NCBI RefSeq assembly: GCF_947496875.1
Contig: NZ_CANMEH010000002.1
Span: 186,001-250,000 of the forward strand
Direction of reading: 5' to 3'
Source of the DNA: an uncultured Paracoccus sp.
GTDB taxonomy: Bacteria; Pseudomonadota; Alphaproteobacteria; Rhodobacterales; Rhodobacteraceae
DNA: 64,000 bases
Shown here in pieces: positions 18,262 to 28,200 of the stretch (position 1 is its first letter; each line of letters starts with the position of its first letter). A program made the translations under genes and the position numbers. The notes beneath the pieces were generated by a model. That model was not told the origin of the DNA, searched no databases, and saw only the letters and a list, made by a program, of their open reading frames with translations.

Positions 18262-19631
18262 CGAGACTGCTGGTTCTGGCGCTGTGGCTGTTGCTCGCAG
18301 GGCCGGCACTGGCGCAGGATCCGGCCGGACCTGCGGCTGATCCGGCGCAGCCCTCGGGGGTGATCTCGGTCGAGGACGGTGCCGCGACCGACCAGGCGAT
18401 CCGGCAGCGGATCACCGCGATCCTGTCGCAGATCGAAGCCTATGACCGGGTCCGCGTGAGGGTCGAAAGTGGGATCGTCACCCTGACCGGCGAGGCGCTG
18501 GACAGCGCAACTGTCGATCGGCTGAACCGGCTGGTCGCGCGGGTGAACGGCGTGGTCGAGATCGACAACCGGGTGACCGAGACAACGGACGTGACCACCC
18601 GGCTGGAATCGGTCGGGCAACGCTTCGCCGCCCGGATCGAACAGACGGCTGCCTATCTGCCGCTGCTTCTGGTGGCGCTGGTCGCGGCGATCGCGATCGC
18701 GGCGTTGGGTCATCTCGCAACGCGTTGGCACGGGTTCTGGAATCGGCTCGCCCCCAATCCCTTCATCGCCGACATCATTCGCCAGGTCGTGCGTCTGGCA
18801 TCGTATCTCGTTGGGGGCGTGGTCGCACTCGACATCCTCGGCGCCACGGCGCTGCTGGGCACGTTCCTGGGCGCTGCCGGGATCATCGGCATCGCGCTGG
18901 GCTTCGCCGTACGCGACACGGTCGAAAACTTCGTCGCCTCGGTCCTGCTGTCGCTGCGCCAGCCGTTCCGGCCGAACGATCTGGTCGACATCGAGGGGCA
19001 GCTTGGCCGCGTGATCCGCCTGACCAGCCGGGCGACGACGCTGCTGTCGCTGGACGGCAATCATGTCCGCATCCCGAACTCGACGGTCTTCAAGGCCGTG
19101 ATCACGAACTATTCCCGGAATCCGGAACGCCGCTTCAGCTTCGACCTGCGCATCGGTGCGGGATCCGATCTGGCAGTGGTGCGGGAACTGGGGCTCGAGA
19201 CGCTGCGAAGCCTCGACTTCGTTCTGAATACCCCCGCGCCGGCCGTCTGGGTCAGCGAGGTCACCGATTCAGGTGTCGTGGTCCGGTTCACCGGCTGGGT
19301 CACCCAGCGCGGCGCCGAGTTCAGCTTGGCCCGCGGTGAGGCGATCCGTGTGGTGAAGGAAGCGGTCGGGGCGGCCGGGTTCGGCCTGCCCGAACCGATC
19401 TACCAAGTGAACCTGCGCGGCGAGGACAAGACTGCCGAAACGGATCTGACCGAAACCGCTCCACCCGATGCCGCGGCGCGCGGGACCGCCCCGCCGACGC
19501 CGATCCGCCGCGACGATTGCCCCCCGGCCGACCTCGCCCCCGATCACGCCCTGGACCGGATGGTCGCCGAGGAACAGGACGCGCCCGATCGCGAGCCGAA
19601 CCTGCTGTCCCCCGACGCACCGCAGGAGTGA
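18258..19631 (+). CDS. BON-domain mechanosensitive ion channel (MscS family)
   Basis: The 457-residue protein has a signal peptide (about 1-20, ending ALAQ). A periplasmic BON domain comes next (about 45-108, with VRVRVESGIVTLTGEALD and NRVTETTDV). Three membrane helices follow (about 130-215). The pore-lining helix and MscS beta domain begin at GTFLGAAGIIGIALGFAVRD and continue with FRPNDLVDIEGQLGRV and VRIPNSTVFKAVITNYSRN. An acidic, Pro-rich tail of about 75 residues ends the protein. BON domains bind phospholipid or surfaces, so here one may couple envelope state to gating. It starts within the kdsA stop (ATGA), tying a stress channel to Kdo and capsule genes. Confidence 0.87.
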   Translation: MTRLLVLALWLLLAGPALAQDPAGPAADPAQPSGVISVEDGAATDQAIRQRITAILSQIEAYDRVRVRVESGIVTLTGEALDSATVDRLNRLVARVNGVVEIDNRVTETTDVTTRLESVGQRFAARIEQTAAYLPLLLVALVAAIAIAALGHLATRWHGFWNRLAPNPFIADIIRQVVRLASYLVGGVVALDILGATALLGTFLGAAGIIGIALGFAVRDTVENFVASVLLSLRQPFRPNDLVDIEGQLGRVIRLTSRATTLLSLDGNHVRIPNSTVFKAVITNYSRNPERRFSFDLRIGAGSDLAVVRELGLETLRSLDFVLNTPAPAVWVSEVTDSGVVVRFTGWVTQRGAEFSLARGEAIRVVKEAVGAAGFGLPEPIYQVNLRGEDKTAETDLTETAPPDAAARGTAPPTPIRRDDCPPADLAPDHALDRMVAEEQDAPDREPNLLSPDAPQE

Positions 19632-19661
19632 CGGCGGGTCAGCCGGTTTGTCGCCAGCCTG

Positions 19662-20645
19662 TCACGGCCAGATCGCGAACACATAGATGGCATAACCGGC
19701 CACCAGCACCGCGCCTTCCCCGCGGTTCACCCGCAATCCCGTCCAGGCCATGCCGACCAGCAGCGCCGAAACGGCGATCATCACGAGGTTGTCGAAGCTG
19801 ACGATTTCGGCAGGTACGGCCCCGGGCACCATCAGCGCCGTGGCGCCGCCGATCCCGAGGATGTTGTAGATCGACGATCCGACGATATTGCCAAAGGCAA
19901 CATCCCCTTGGCGCTTGAAGCTGGCCACGACCGAGGTGATGAGTTCGGGCATCGAGGTGCCCAGCGCCACGATCGTCAGGCCGATCACCGTCTCGGAAAT
20001 CCCGAACCCCCGGGCAAGCGTCACGGCGCCGTCCACGAGGAACCTGCCCCCCATCACGACCAGAACCAGCCCTGCCAGGGCGATCAGTCCCGAGACCACC
20101 AGCGAGTTGCGGAGGACCGAAGCGGGGGCAAGTGCCGGATCGGTTTCCTGCAGCGCCAGGCTCTTGTCGTAGACCGCACCGTGATCCACGGGCGGCTCGC
20201 CGCCCTCCTGCCGGAAGGCGATATAGACGTAGGCGACAAGACCCGTGACGGAGAGCGCCCCGGTCACCCGTCCCAGGGGACCAACGGCGGCGAGGATTGC
20301 AAAAAGAATGATGACGCCGACCATGACCGCGCCGTCCCGCCTGAGGGCGGCCGAGCTGATCGCGATCGGACAGATCAGGGCGGCCGCGCCGCCGATCAGC
20401 AGGATGTTGGCGATGTTCGAGCCGACGATGTTGCCGTAGGCGATCCCGGGGGCACCGGACAGGGCAGCCTGGACCGAGGTCACCAGTTCCGGCGCGGACG
20501 TGCCGAACCCGACCAGCGTCAGCCCGATCACCAGGGGCGAGACGCCGAGACTGGTGGCAACTTGAACGGCACCGCGGACGAGCAACTCGCCCCCGGCAAT
20601 CAGCAGGATCAATCCGCCGACCAGCGGCAACCAGACATCCAGCAT
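19662..20645 (-). CDS. Calcium/sodium antiporter (CaCA family, YrbG-like)
   Basis: This 327-residue inner-membrane protein has the internal duplication of K+-dependent or -independent Na+/Ca2+ exchangers. The alpha-1 repeat is GFGTSAPELVTSVQAA followed by GNIVGSNIANILLIGG. The alpha-2 repeat is ALGTSMPELITSVVAS followed by GNIVGSSIYNILGIGG. About ten transmembrane segments are present. The ATG at 20645 (MLDVWLPLVGG) is preferred over one nine codons upstream. It is convergent with mscS and divergent from the DUF302 gene. The ion specificity is inferred from the family. Confidence 0.92.
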   Translation of the reverse strand: MLDVWLPLVGGLILLIAGGELLVRGAVQVATSLGVSPLVIGLTLVGFGTSAPELVTSVQAALSGAPGIAYGNIVGSNIANILLIGGAAALICPIAISSAALRRDGAVMVGVIILFAILAAVGPLGRVTGALSVTGLVAYVYIAFRQEGGEPPVDHGAVYDKSLALQETDPALAPASVLRNSLVVSGLIALAGLVLVVMGGRFLVDGAVTLARGFGISETVIGLTIVALGTSMPELITSVVASFKRQGDVAFGNIVGSSIYNILGIGGATALMVPGAVPAEIVSFDNLVMIAVSALLVGMAWTGLRVNRGEGAVLVAGYAIYVFAIWP

Positions 20646-20824
20646 GCAGACCTCCCGACATTCCCTCGTCACGTCGCCGCTCGGGATATACTACGCGGGC
20701 GTCGGTCGCTACCGCCCGCATCGGCCGAGAACGGACCACGCGCAGTCACCACCCGTGACGATCCCGTCTTTTTGCCGTAGCAGACCGGAAGGACCATCTT
20801 CGGAACCAGAGGGAGAGCCCGACC

Positions 20825-21211
20825 ATGAGCTATACGATCGATCGCCGTATTGCCGACGCGGATTTTGATGACGTCGACGCCCGGACGCGCAAGGCCCTTG
20901 CGGACCATGGCTTCGGCGTCCTGACCGAAATCGACGTCAAGGCAACGATGAAGAAGAAGCTGGACGTCGAGATGCCGGCCTATTGGATCCTCGGCGCCTG
21001 TAATCCGGGGATGGCACATCAGGCCATCGGAATCGAGCCCCGGGTCGGCGCGATGCTGCCCTGCAACGTCATCCTGCGTCAGGTCGACGGCGGGGTTGAG
21101 ATCAGCGCCGTTGACCCGGTCGCGTCGATGCAGGCGATCGAGAACCCGCAGCTTGCCAGCGTCGCAGGTCAGGTGCGCGACATGCTGGCCAAGGCTGTTG
21201 CCGCGATCTGA
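20825..21211 (+). CDS. DUF302 domain protein
   Basis: The 128-residue single-domain protein matches the DUF302 family (RRIADADFDDVDARTRKALADHGFGVLTEID, split here as an N-terminal helix region, then LGACNPGMAHQAIGIEPRVG and MLPCNVILRQVDGG). It has no signal peptide. The function is unknown; DUF302 proteins are often associated with sulfur or redox genes. A GAGGGAG-like site precedes the ATG. The next gene downstream, convergent, is a YeeE-type sulfur transporter, and a strong hairpin lies between them. Confidence 0.88.
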   Translation: MSYTIDRRIADADFDDVDARTRKALADHGFGVLTEIDVKATMKKKLDVEMPAYWILGACNPGMAHQAIGIEPRVGAMLPCNVILRQVDGGVEISAVDPVASMQAIENPQLASVAGQVRDMLAKAVAAI

Positions 21212-21321
21212 CGCGGCTTGCATGGACCTGCGGACCCGAACTGGCATATTCGTTCTGCAGCTTGCAGCGGGTCACCCATCGCCGCGGGCAGGTCACTGCA
21301 GGCGTGACAACTCGCTGGTTA

Positions 21322-21358
21322 CGCTCAACCGGAAATCCCGGTTGAGCGCTTCGTTTTC
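21322..21358 (+). terminator. Hairpin terminator between the DUF302 and YeeE genes
   Basis: CGCTCAACCGG (21322-21332) pairs perfectly with CCGGTTGAGCG (21338-21348) around a 5-base loop, followed by CTTCGTTTTCC. The T-rich side is on the plus strand, so it mainly serves the DUF302 gene; it may also act on the convergent gene ending at 21365. Confidence 0.7.
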
Positions 21359-21364
21359 CGCGGC

Positions 21365-22408
21365 TTACGCGGGCACAACCTCAGGCACAACGCTGCTGGA
21401 CAGGACAGCGTGGGTGGCGAACGCACCTGCGGCGATGGCGGCGAGAGCCAGGCCCGCGGTGACCGACAGGACCGCGATGCCACTCAGCCCCGCGCCGATC
21501 GTGCAGCCTCCGGCCAGGACACCACCGAAGCCCATCAGCGATCCCCCAGCCAGGTAGCGACCGGTCTCGGGGGCGGAGGAAAAGCTGCGAAGCGCCAGCC
21601 GTCCCCCGGTGGCGGCGGACAGGAAGCTGCCCGCAAGCGTGCCGCCAATGAGCCCGACGCCGAATCCCGCCGGGATCGAGCTCGCCGCGACGATCCAGAA
21701 CAGCGTGTCGGCAAAGGGTGCGGTGAAGGACAGGGTCTGCGCCGCCACCGGCTCGAACGGGTCGGCGGCCAGATAGCTGGTCCCCAACCACGCCAGCGGC
21801 ACCAGCGCCCCGATCAGCACGCCCATGGCGATCCGGGACGGACGCGCGCCAGAGCGCAGCACGATCAGTCCCAGGCCGCCGCACAGCAGCACCGTCCACA
21901 ACGCCGCCCCGCCCGGCAGGGCCGCAAGGCTGACATACGGACCAAGCGCCACGGTGACGCTGCCGGCCACCTCGCGCAGTGGCGACAGCACGCCCTTCAT
22001 CGTGGCATGGGCAATCAGCGCCACCGACAGCACCGTGATCGCGGCGCGCAGGTTGCCGGTTGCGGCCAGCACCGTCAGCCGAGAGATGCAGCCGCGTGCC
22101 AGGACCATTCCGGCGCCGAACAGCAGGCCGCCGATGACAACCGCCGCAAACGGCACATCCGGTGCCAGCAACCGGTGATCGGCGAACGACACCAGCCCGA
22201 ACGCACCGGCCGCCTGGGTCAGGCCGATGGCAGCGGCCAGCGCGGCAAGCCACACCCCCGCGGCCTGGGCGCGATCCTCGCCAACCAGGCTGCGACGAAA
22301 GCAGAAGGCGCTGCGCTCGGCCAGAATGCCGAAGGCAGCGCCCAGCGCCAGCCCCATGAGAACCGCGGTGGCAGGCGCGCCGATCGTATCAGTGATCTCA
22401 AACAACAT
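21365..22408 (-). CDS. YeeE/YedE family sulfur (thiosulfate) transporter
   Basis: The 347-residue membrane protein carries two YeeE/YedE (TsuA-like) repeats. Each has a Gly-rich Cys loop: FGAGMVLARGCISRLTVLAATG near residue 92 (split by structure) and GVLAGGCTIGAGLSGIAVLS near 305. These cysteines are the conserved substrate-relay residues of thiosulfate uptake proteins. About ten hydrophobic segments are present. An early ERSAFCFRRSLV motif is also typical. The ATG at 22408 has GGGGAA nine bases upstream. It is convergent with DUF302. The substrate is inferred from characterised TsuA. Confidence 0.88.
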   Translation of the reverse strand: MLFEITDTIGAPATAVLMGLALGAAFGILAERSAFCFRRSLVGEDRAQAAGVWLAALAAAIGLTQAAGAFGLVSFADHRLLAPDVPFAAVVIGGLLFGAGMVLARGCISRLTVLAATGNLRAAITVLSVALIAHATMKGVLSPLREVAGSVTVALGPYVSLAALPGGAALWTVLLCGGLGLIVLRSGARPSRIAMGVLIGALVPLAWLGTSYLAADPFEPVAAQTLSFTAPFADTLFWIVAASSIPAGFGVGLIGGTLAGSFLSAATGGRLALRSFSSAPETGRYLAGGSLMGFGGVLAGGCTIGAGLSGIAVLSVTAGLALAAIAAGAFATHAVLSSSVVPEVVPA

Positions 22409-22913
22409 GGCAGAATTCCCCAACGACAGGCCATGGATCTGCGGGCTTCACGGCCGAAGATCAACCGAGCGGCCGGGAGCCGCGGTTGCTGAACCAGGGA
22501 CAATGTCTGCCTGGAAGACTGGTTTGAGTGCAGATCGTCCGGAGCAACTGTGGGGACCGGAACCGTGTTATGGGGATGGGACCCACCCGGCCGACGGTTT
22601 TCTTTTTTCCTCCTGGCTTGTCCCGGCACATCGTCGGGAGTCCTGCCGTGAGGTGCGCAGCGATGGGGCAAAGCGGGGACCGATTCAAGGATGCGAAGCC
22701 CGGAATTTCAGACAGGAAGTGCGTGCGGGCCAACCGGTCTGCGTGTCTCTCGCGCGCGTGACCAGCGCATTGAGGCGAATTGACAGGAGGTTGGCAGCCA
22801 TTCAACCTCTTGCACTGCGCCGACACAACGTCGCGCAGCACTACGGATCGGACCTCGTCCGAAGCTGTGAGAGAGAAACCGTGCGCCGCCGTGACCGCAC
22901 ACGGGAGGTTGGA
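22409..22913. other. Gene-poor stretch, no recognisable gene
   Basis: About 500 bp upstream of the sulfur transporter hold no frame with protein-like composition. Frames on both strands are Arg/Cys/Pro-rich and match no family I know. There is a pyrimidine run near 22602-22613. The right half contains the tail-side region of the RcnB-like gene. I see no tRNA, known riboswitch or insertion-sequence end. It may be a decayed gene or a long regulatory region. Confidence 0.4.
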
Positions 22914-23306
22914 TCAGTCCGAAAATGCATCCATCAACTGGATGACTGAAAGGATCTTCCTGGTTTCGCTGTCCACGCGATAGGCACGGTCTCCTTCACG
23001 GTAGTAGCGCCAGCCGTCCGCCGGTTCGAGGTCCAGCCGTCGCGGGTCGCGGATGATCACGTAATCACCGACACGCAGGACGTCCCCGACCCGCGGATAA
23101 TATCGGTCGTCGGACTTGCGAGCCTGCCCCGGCGGCACGCAGGGCGGGTTCTTCTTGGCCAAGCCGGGCGGACAATCCCGCCGGTAACCCTCGCCGTAAT
23201 TGCCCCGATGCTTGTCCGGGCCGCGTCCCGGGTCGGCCAGTGAGGGGACGGGGACTGCCGTTACGGCCACCGCGGCCATGATCGTGATGGAATGGAAAAG
23301 TCGCAT
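22914..23306 (-). CDS. Secreted RcnB-like small protein
   Basis: The 130-residue product has a signal peptide (MRLFHSITIMAAVAVTAV..., cleavage near PSLADP). A Gly/Pro-rich segment follows with CPPGLAKKNPPCVPPGQA, then a C-terminal part DRYYPRVGDVLRVGDYVII and WRYYREGDRAYRVDSETRK. This is the arrangement of small periplasmic proteins annotated as RcnB-like (Ni/Co homeostasis) or, mistakenly, as excinuclease subunits. The two Cys flank the PPG repeats. The function is not established. It is isolated between two gene-poor stretches. Confidence 0.7.
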   Translation of the reverse strand: MRLFHSITIMAAVAVTAVPVPSLADPGRGPDKHRGNYGEGYRRDCPPGLAKKNPPCVPPGQARKSDDRYYPRVGDVLRVGDYVIIRDPRRLDLEPADGWRYYREGDRAYRVDSETRKILSVIQLMDAFSD

Positions 23307-23691
23307 GTTTCGCTCCGATCGCGCTGTTCCACAGGTAACCACCAGCATGGCACAGATCAGCCCCGGCCGGGTTCACAAGGCCATGAAGCTCCGGTGATCG
23401 CCCTTGGAGTGCTGCACCCTTCGCACAGGCCGGCTCCATGACATGCGAGACCACAACGCCCCCGACACCTGCAAACGGCCCCAGCGCATGCCTCGGACGC
23501 ATTCCGCGCTCGGAATGCTGTCGTTCCCGGCGCAGACCAGCGCGGATCCCGTCCGGCCATCGAAGAATGAGGGTCCCGCGCGGCAGCATGGGCTGAACTA
23601 TACCGCTGCCTCGGCACCGGTGGCAGCTTCGGACCCCGAAAGCGCAACAGCCCGTCCCCACCCCGAGAGATGGGGGAGCGCGCGGCCGGAC
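23307..23691. other. Gene-poor stretch with one hairpin
   Basis: About 385 bp between the RcnB-like gene and the cytochrome c gene show no credible coding frame. A short inverted repeat GCATTCCG-CGCT-CGGAATGC lies near 23500-23520. It should contain the promoter of the RcnB-like gene. Nothing else is recognised. Confidence 0.4.
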
Positions 23692-24096
23692 CTACTCCTG
23701 AATGGACTCGAGATAGAGAGCGAGGGACAGGACGCGCCCGCGGGTTTCCAGGACGGAACCGTAGAAACCCCGCTCCTCGACATTCTCGGTCATGAACACG
23801 TCGCCCCACAGCGGCATCGGTCCGCCATGGGCGCGGATTCCCGATCGTCCGTCGATAATGTGGATGGTCTCGAGCAGCGGAAACACGCCGTCATTCCGTT
23901 GTGCCATGGTGCGGAGATTGGGCATGTGAATGTCGAGGAAGTTCTGCATGTCGCCGCCGCCGCCGCCCGTCTCGCCGTGGCAGGCAGCGCAATAGCGCGT
24001 GTAGAGCTCTTCCCCGAGTTCATGTTCTTCTGCAGTAGCGGGGCCGGTGATCGACAGCCCCAGCATGGCCAGAACGAAAGCAGCAGCGGATCGCAT
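23692..24096 (-). CDS. Class I cytochrome c, periplasmic
   Basis: This 134-residue c-type cytochrome has a signal peptide (residues 1-22, ending ATAEE). The heme-attachment motif is CAACH in YTRYCAACHGETG near residue 38. A Gly run follows. A probable distal Met ligand lies in AHGGPMPLWGD near 92. It is a small electron carrier of the monoheme cytochrome c family; partner enzymes are not encoded next to it. The ATG at 24096 (MRSAAAFVLAML) starts the signal peptide; a longer start at 24126 is possible. Confidence 0.88.
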   Translation of the reverse strand: MRSAAAFVLAMLGLSITGPATAEEHELGEELYTRYCAACHGETGGGGGDMQNFLDIHMPNLRTMAQRNDGVFPLLETIHIIDGRSGIRAHGGPMPLWGDVFMTENVEERGFYGSVLETRGRVLSLALYLESIQE

Positions 24097-24225
24097 GACC
24101 GTTTTCCCCCGTTGGACCGGGACCAACCGTCGGCCCCTGGGGGGATGCTACGCATAGCACGGCGTTACGGCAATGCCCTGTTCGAACGGCCCTATTTCCG
24201 GTTGCGGCGGTTCCGGACCGCTCGA

Positions 24226-24858
24226 CTAGATGGGATCAGGGACCAGCCGCAGCGCGCGATCCGGCAGTGATCTTTGCAGCCGGATCGCCTGATCGCCCGG
24301 CGCCGACAGCCAGAGGTCCCATTCCGCCGGCGTGGTCAGGATGACGGGCATGGCCTTGGGGTGCACCGCCCGCACCTCTTCGTTCGGCTGGCAGGTCAGA
24401 AAGGCGAACAGGTCGTCCGTCGTTGGGCCGTCCTTGACCTTGCGGACCGACGTCCAGCCACGCACCTCGATCCCGGCAAAGAACATCGGCGTGGTCGGGT
24501 CCTGCGATGCGAACCACTGGTTGCCCCTGCCCGGCCCCAGCGGCTCGGCGAAGGACGTCAGCGGGACAAGGCAGCGATGGGCCGGTCCCAGCCAGCGTCG
24601 CCAGTGCGGCGAGCCGAGGTTGCGGATGTTGGTGACCCCCGGATCGCGAGACGTCTTCAGCACGGAAGGTGGCGACGGCAGGCCCCAGCGCGCCTGCACC
24701 AGTTCCAGACCGCTTCCGTCGTGACGGATGACCGGGGCCAATCGGTCGGGATAGATCTCACCCGGTTCCAGGTTTCCCGTTCGGTCGGTGAACGCCCACG
24801 CCGCAAACAGCTGTCGCATCGCCGCCTGGGGCAGGGTCTGAGAATAGAGATTGCACAC
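24226..24858 (-). CDS. SOS response-associated peptidase (SRAP/YedK family)
   Basis: The 210-residue SRAP domain protein shields abasic sites in single-stranded DNA by forming a thiazolidine cross-link through its N-terminal Cys, and may self-process. It begins MCNLY, exposing Cys2 after Met removal. Other conserved positions are visible: RWGLPSPP, TNIRNLGSPHWRRWL, RCLVPLTSFAEP (Glu) and VHPKAMPVIL (His). This is the shorter rhodobacterial version. No clear LexA box was seen upstream. It stands alone between cytochrome c and nrdJ. Confidence 0.92.
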   Translation of the reverse strand: MCNLYSQTLPQAAMRQLFAAWAFTDRTGNLEPGEIYPDRLAPVIRHDGSGLELVQARWGLPSPPSVLKTSRDPGVTNIRNLGSPHWRRWLGPAHRCLVPLTSFAEPLGPGRGNQWFASQDPTTPMFFAGIEVRGWTSVRKVKDGPTTDDLFAFLTCQPNEEVRAVHPKAMPVILTTPAEWDLWLSAPGDQAIRLQRSLPDRALRLVPDPI

Positions 24859-25216
24859 TGCCTGCTCCTGTTCGTGGTGCCAACTGGCGCGGGACGGCTC
24901 AGTCTAGGGGACCGCAGGACAGGCGTCACTCCGTGGTCGAGGGATGACGAGGCAGCGCATCCGGTGACACCGTCACGAGGCTTGGTCCGTGATACAAACG
25001 CGCCATCAGGCAGACCCTTACAAGCTTAGGCGTCAGCCGCCTACCGGCATTACCCTGGTGACTGGCAGAGAACACGGCTCGCCGTCCGGTGACCCGGACG
25101 GCGATCTGTCACTCTCGTTCACGCGTGTCCCCGCGCCTTCGCCGCTCGGCAGGTTCCCCGCCCTTCCGGGACCGGAGCCTTCGGCCACCCCGCCTGTCGC
25201 GGAATGGCAAACTCGT
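24859..25216. other. Intergenic region between SRAP and nrdJ with a GC-rich hairpin
   Basis: These 358 bp contain the SRAP promoter side and the nrdJ 3' flank. A perfect 10-bp hairpin CGCCGTCCGG-TGAC-CCGGACGGCG lies at 25080-25103. It could serve as the nrdJ transcript end, although no U-run follows on the minus strand. No coding frame is credible. Confidence 0.45.
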
Positions 25217-28200
25217 TCAGCTGCAGCCGCTGGTGCCGCCACAGGTGTTGCACTTCATGCAGGTGCCGTTCCTGACCAGCGTATAGTTGCCGCACTCGCC
25301 GCAGGGGTCGCCTTCGTAGCCCTGCATCCGGGCCTTGGCCCGGGCGTCCAGCGACATGGTCGTCACGCTCTCGAACTTTGCGGATTCGAGCACTGCGGTG
25401 CCTTCCGCCAGGCCGGATTGCATCGCCACCGCCGAGGCCCCGCCCTGCAGCACCAGCAGCTCCTGCGGCAGGCGCTTGCGCAGATAGCCGGTCGAACTGA
25501 TCTGGCGCAGCATTTCCAGGCTGGTGGATTTCTCCTCACCGCCAGCGGACAGACTGCGGCCTTCGGCCTCGCCACCGCCCAGCTCGTCAAAGCTGGCGCC
25601 CGCCGGCTTCACATGCGCCAGATCGGTCCGGTCGAGATAGCTGACCGCCAGCTCCCGGAACACATAGTCCAGGATCGAGGTCGCGTTCTTGATGCTGTCA
25701 TTGCCCTGCACCATCCCGGCCGGTTCGAACCGGGTGAAGGTGAAGGCGTCGACGAACTCTTCCAGCGGCACCCCGTATTGCAGCCCGACGGACACGGCGA
25801 TGGCAAAGTTGTTCATCATCGCTCGGAAGCCCGCGCCTTCCTTGTGCATGTCGATGAAGATCTCGCCCAGCTTGCCGTCGTCGTATTCGCCGGTGCGCAG
25901 ATAGACCTTGTGCCCACCGACCACCGCCTTCTGGGTGTAACCCTTGCGACGGCCGGGGAGCTTTTCGCGATGGCTGCGCACCGCCTCCTTGACGATGATG
26001 CGCTCGACGATCCGTTCGGCCAGCACGGCGGCCTTTTCGTGCGCGTTGCCGCGCTCCAGCGTCTCGGCCGCCTCGTCGTCATCCTCGATCAGCGCCGCGG
26101 CAAGCGGCTGGCTGAGCTTGGAGCCGTCGCGGTAGAGCGCGTTGGCCTTGATCCCCAGCGACCAGCTCAACTCGTAGGCCGCCAGCGCATCCTCGATCGT
26201 GGCGCTGTTCGGCATGTTGATGGTCTTGGAAATCGCACCCGAGATGAACGACTGCGCCGCGGCCATCATGCGGATGTGGCTTTCGACGGACAGGTACCGG
26301 GTGCCGGTCTTGCCGCAGGCATTGGCGCAGTCGAACACCGCGTAGTGTTCCGGCTTGAGATGCGGCGCGCCCTCCAGCGTCATCGTGCCGCAGACATGGT
26401 CGTTTGCCGCCTCGATCTGCGCGCGGGTGAAGCCCAGATGCCGCAGCAGGTCGAATGTGGGGTCCGCAAGCTGATCCGCCGGGATCCCCAGCGTGCCGGT
26501 GCAGAAATCCTCGCCCAGCGTCCACTGGTTGAAGACAAAGCGGATATCAAACGCCGATTTCAGCGCCGCCCCGACCTTCGCCAGCTCGACCGACCCGAAG
26601 CCATGCCCGGCCAGCACGGTCGGATTGATCTCGGGGCAGTTCCCCAGGGTGCCGTGACCGACCGCATGGGCGACGATCTCCTCGATCTGCGCGGGGCCAT
26701 AGCCCAGATGCGCCAGTGCCGCGGGCACCGACTGGTTGATGATCTTGAAGTAGCCGCCGCCCGCCAGCTTCTTGAACTTGACCAGCGCGAAGTCGGGCTC
26801 GATCCCCGTGGTGTCGCAGTCCATGACCAGCCCGATGGTGCCGGTGGGCGCGATGACGGTCGTCTGCGCGTTGCGGAAGCCGTGCTCCTCGCCCAGGGTC
26901 AGCGCCTCGTCCCAGGCGGCCTGTGCCATCTGCGCCAGGCGCAGGTCCGGGCAGTTTTCGACATCCAGCTCGATCGGCGCGACGTTGACGGCATCATAGG
27001 CGCCGGTTCCGTGTGCGGCGGCGCGATGGTTGCGGATCACCCGCAGCATCGCATCGGCATTGCGGACATAGCCGGGAAAGGCGCCCAGTTCGCCCGCCAT
27101 CTCGGCCGAGGTCGCATAGGCGACACCGGTCATCAGCGCCGTCAGCGCCCCGCACAGGGCCCGACCGGCTTCGCTGTCATAGGGCAGGCCCAGGTTCATC
27201 AGCAGCCCGCCGATATTGGCATAGCCAAGACCCAACGTGCGAAAGTCGTAGGACCGCTGCGCGATTTCCCGTGACGGGAACTGCGCCATGAGCACGCTGA
27301 TTTCCAGCGTCACGGTCCACAGCCGGGTGGCGTGGACATAGCCTTCGGCGTCGAAGTTGCCGTCGCGGAGGAAGGTCAGCAGGTTCATGGACGCCAGGTT
27401 GCAGGCGGTATCGTCCAGGAACATGTATTCCGAACAGGGGTTCGATCCGCGGATCGGCCCGTCGGCCGGGCAGGTGTGCCAGGCGTTGACGGTATCGTGG
27501 AACTGGATGCCGGGATCGGCGCAGGCCCAGGCGGCGTGACCGATCTGGTCCCACAGTTCCCGCGCCTTGACCGTCTTGGCCACCTTTCCGTCGGTGCGAC
27601 GGATCAGCGCCCAGTCCGCATCATCGCGCACGGCCTTCAGGAAATCATCCGTGACCCGGACGGAGTTGTTGGAATTCTGGCCCGAGACAGAGGCGTAGGC
27701 TTCGCTGTCCCAGTCGGTGTCGTAGGTCGGAAACGCGATCGATTCGAACCCCTGCCGCGCGTATTGCAGCACGCGGTTGATGTAGGTTTCCGGGATCATC
27801 GATTTCTTGGCCGACCGGATCGCCGCCTTCAGCGCCGGGTTCCGGGCGGGATCGGTCGCGTCCTCGATGCTGCCGTCCCAGCCCTTCACCGCGGCAAAGA
27901 TCCAGTTCAGCTTCTGCTCGTGTGCCTTGCTGCCGGCGACGAGCGACGCGACCTTCTGTTCCTCGATGACCTTCCAGTTGATGAAGGCCTCGATGTCGGG
28001 ATGATCCATGTCGCAGATCACCATCTTGGCGGCGCGGCGGGTGGTGCCGCCCGACTTGATCGCGCCTGCCGCCCGGTCACCGATCTTCAGGAAGCCCATC
28101 AGCCCCGACGACTTGCCGCCGCCCGACAGACGTTCTCCCTCGCCCCGCAGCGAGCTGAAGTTGGTTCCCGTGCCCGAGCCGTACTTGAACAGCCGCGCTT

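Noticed and set aside
22461..22841. 126-codon minus-strand frame in the gene-poor stretch
   Set aside because: The composition is not protein-like, there is no ribosome site or family match, and it has no conserved neighbour.
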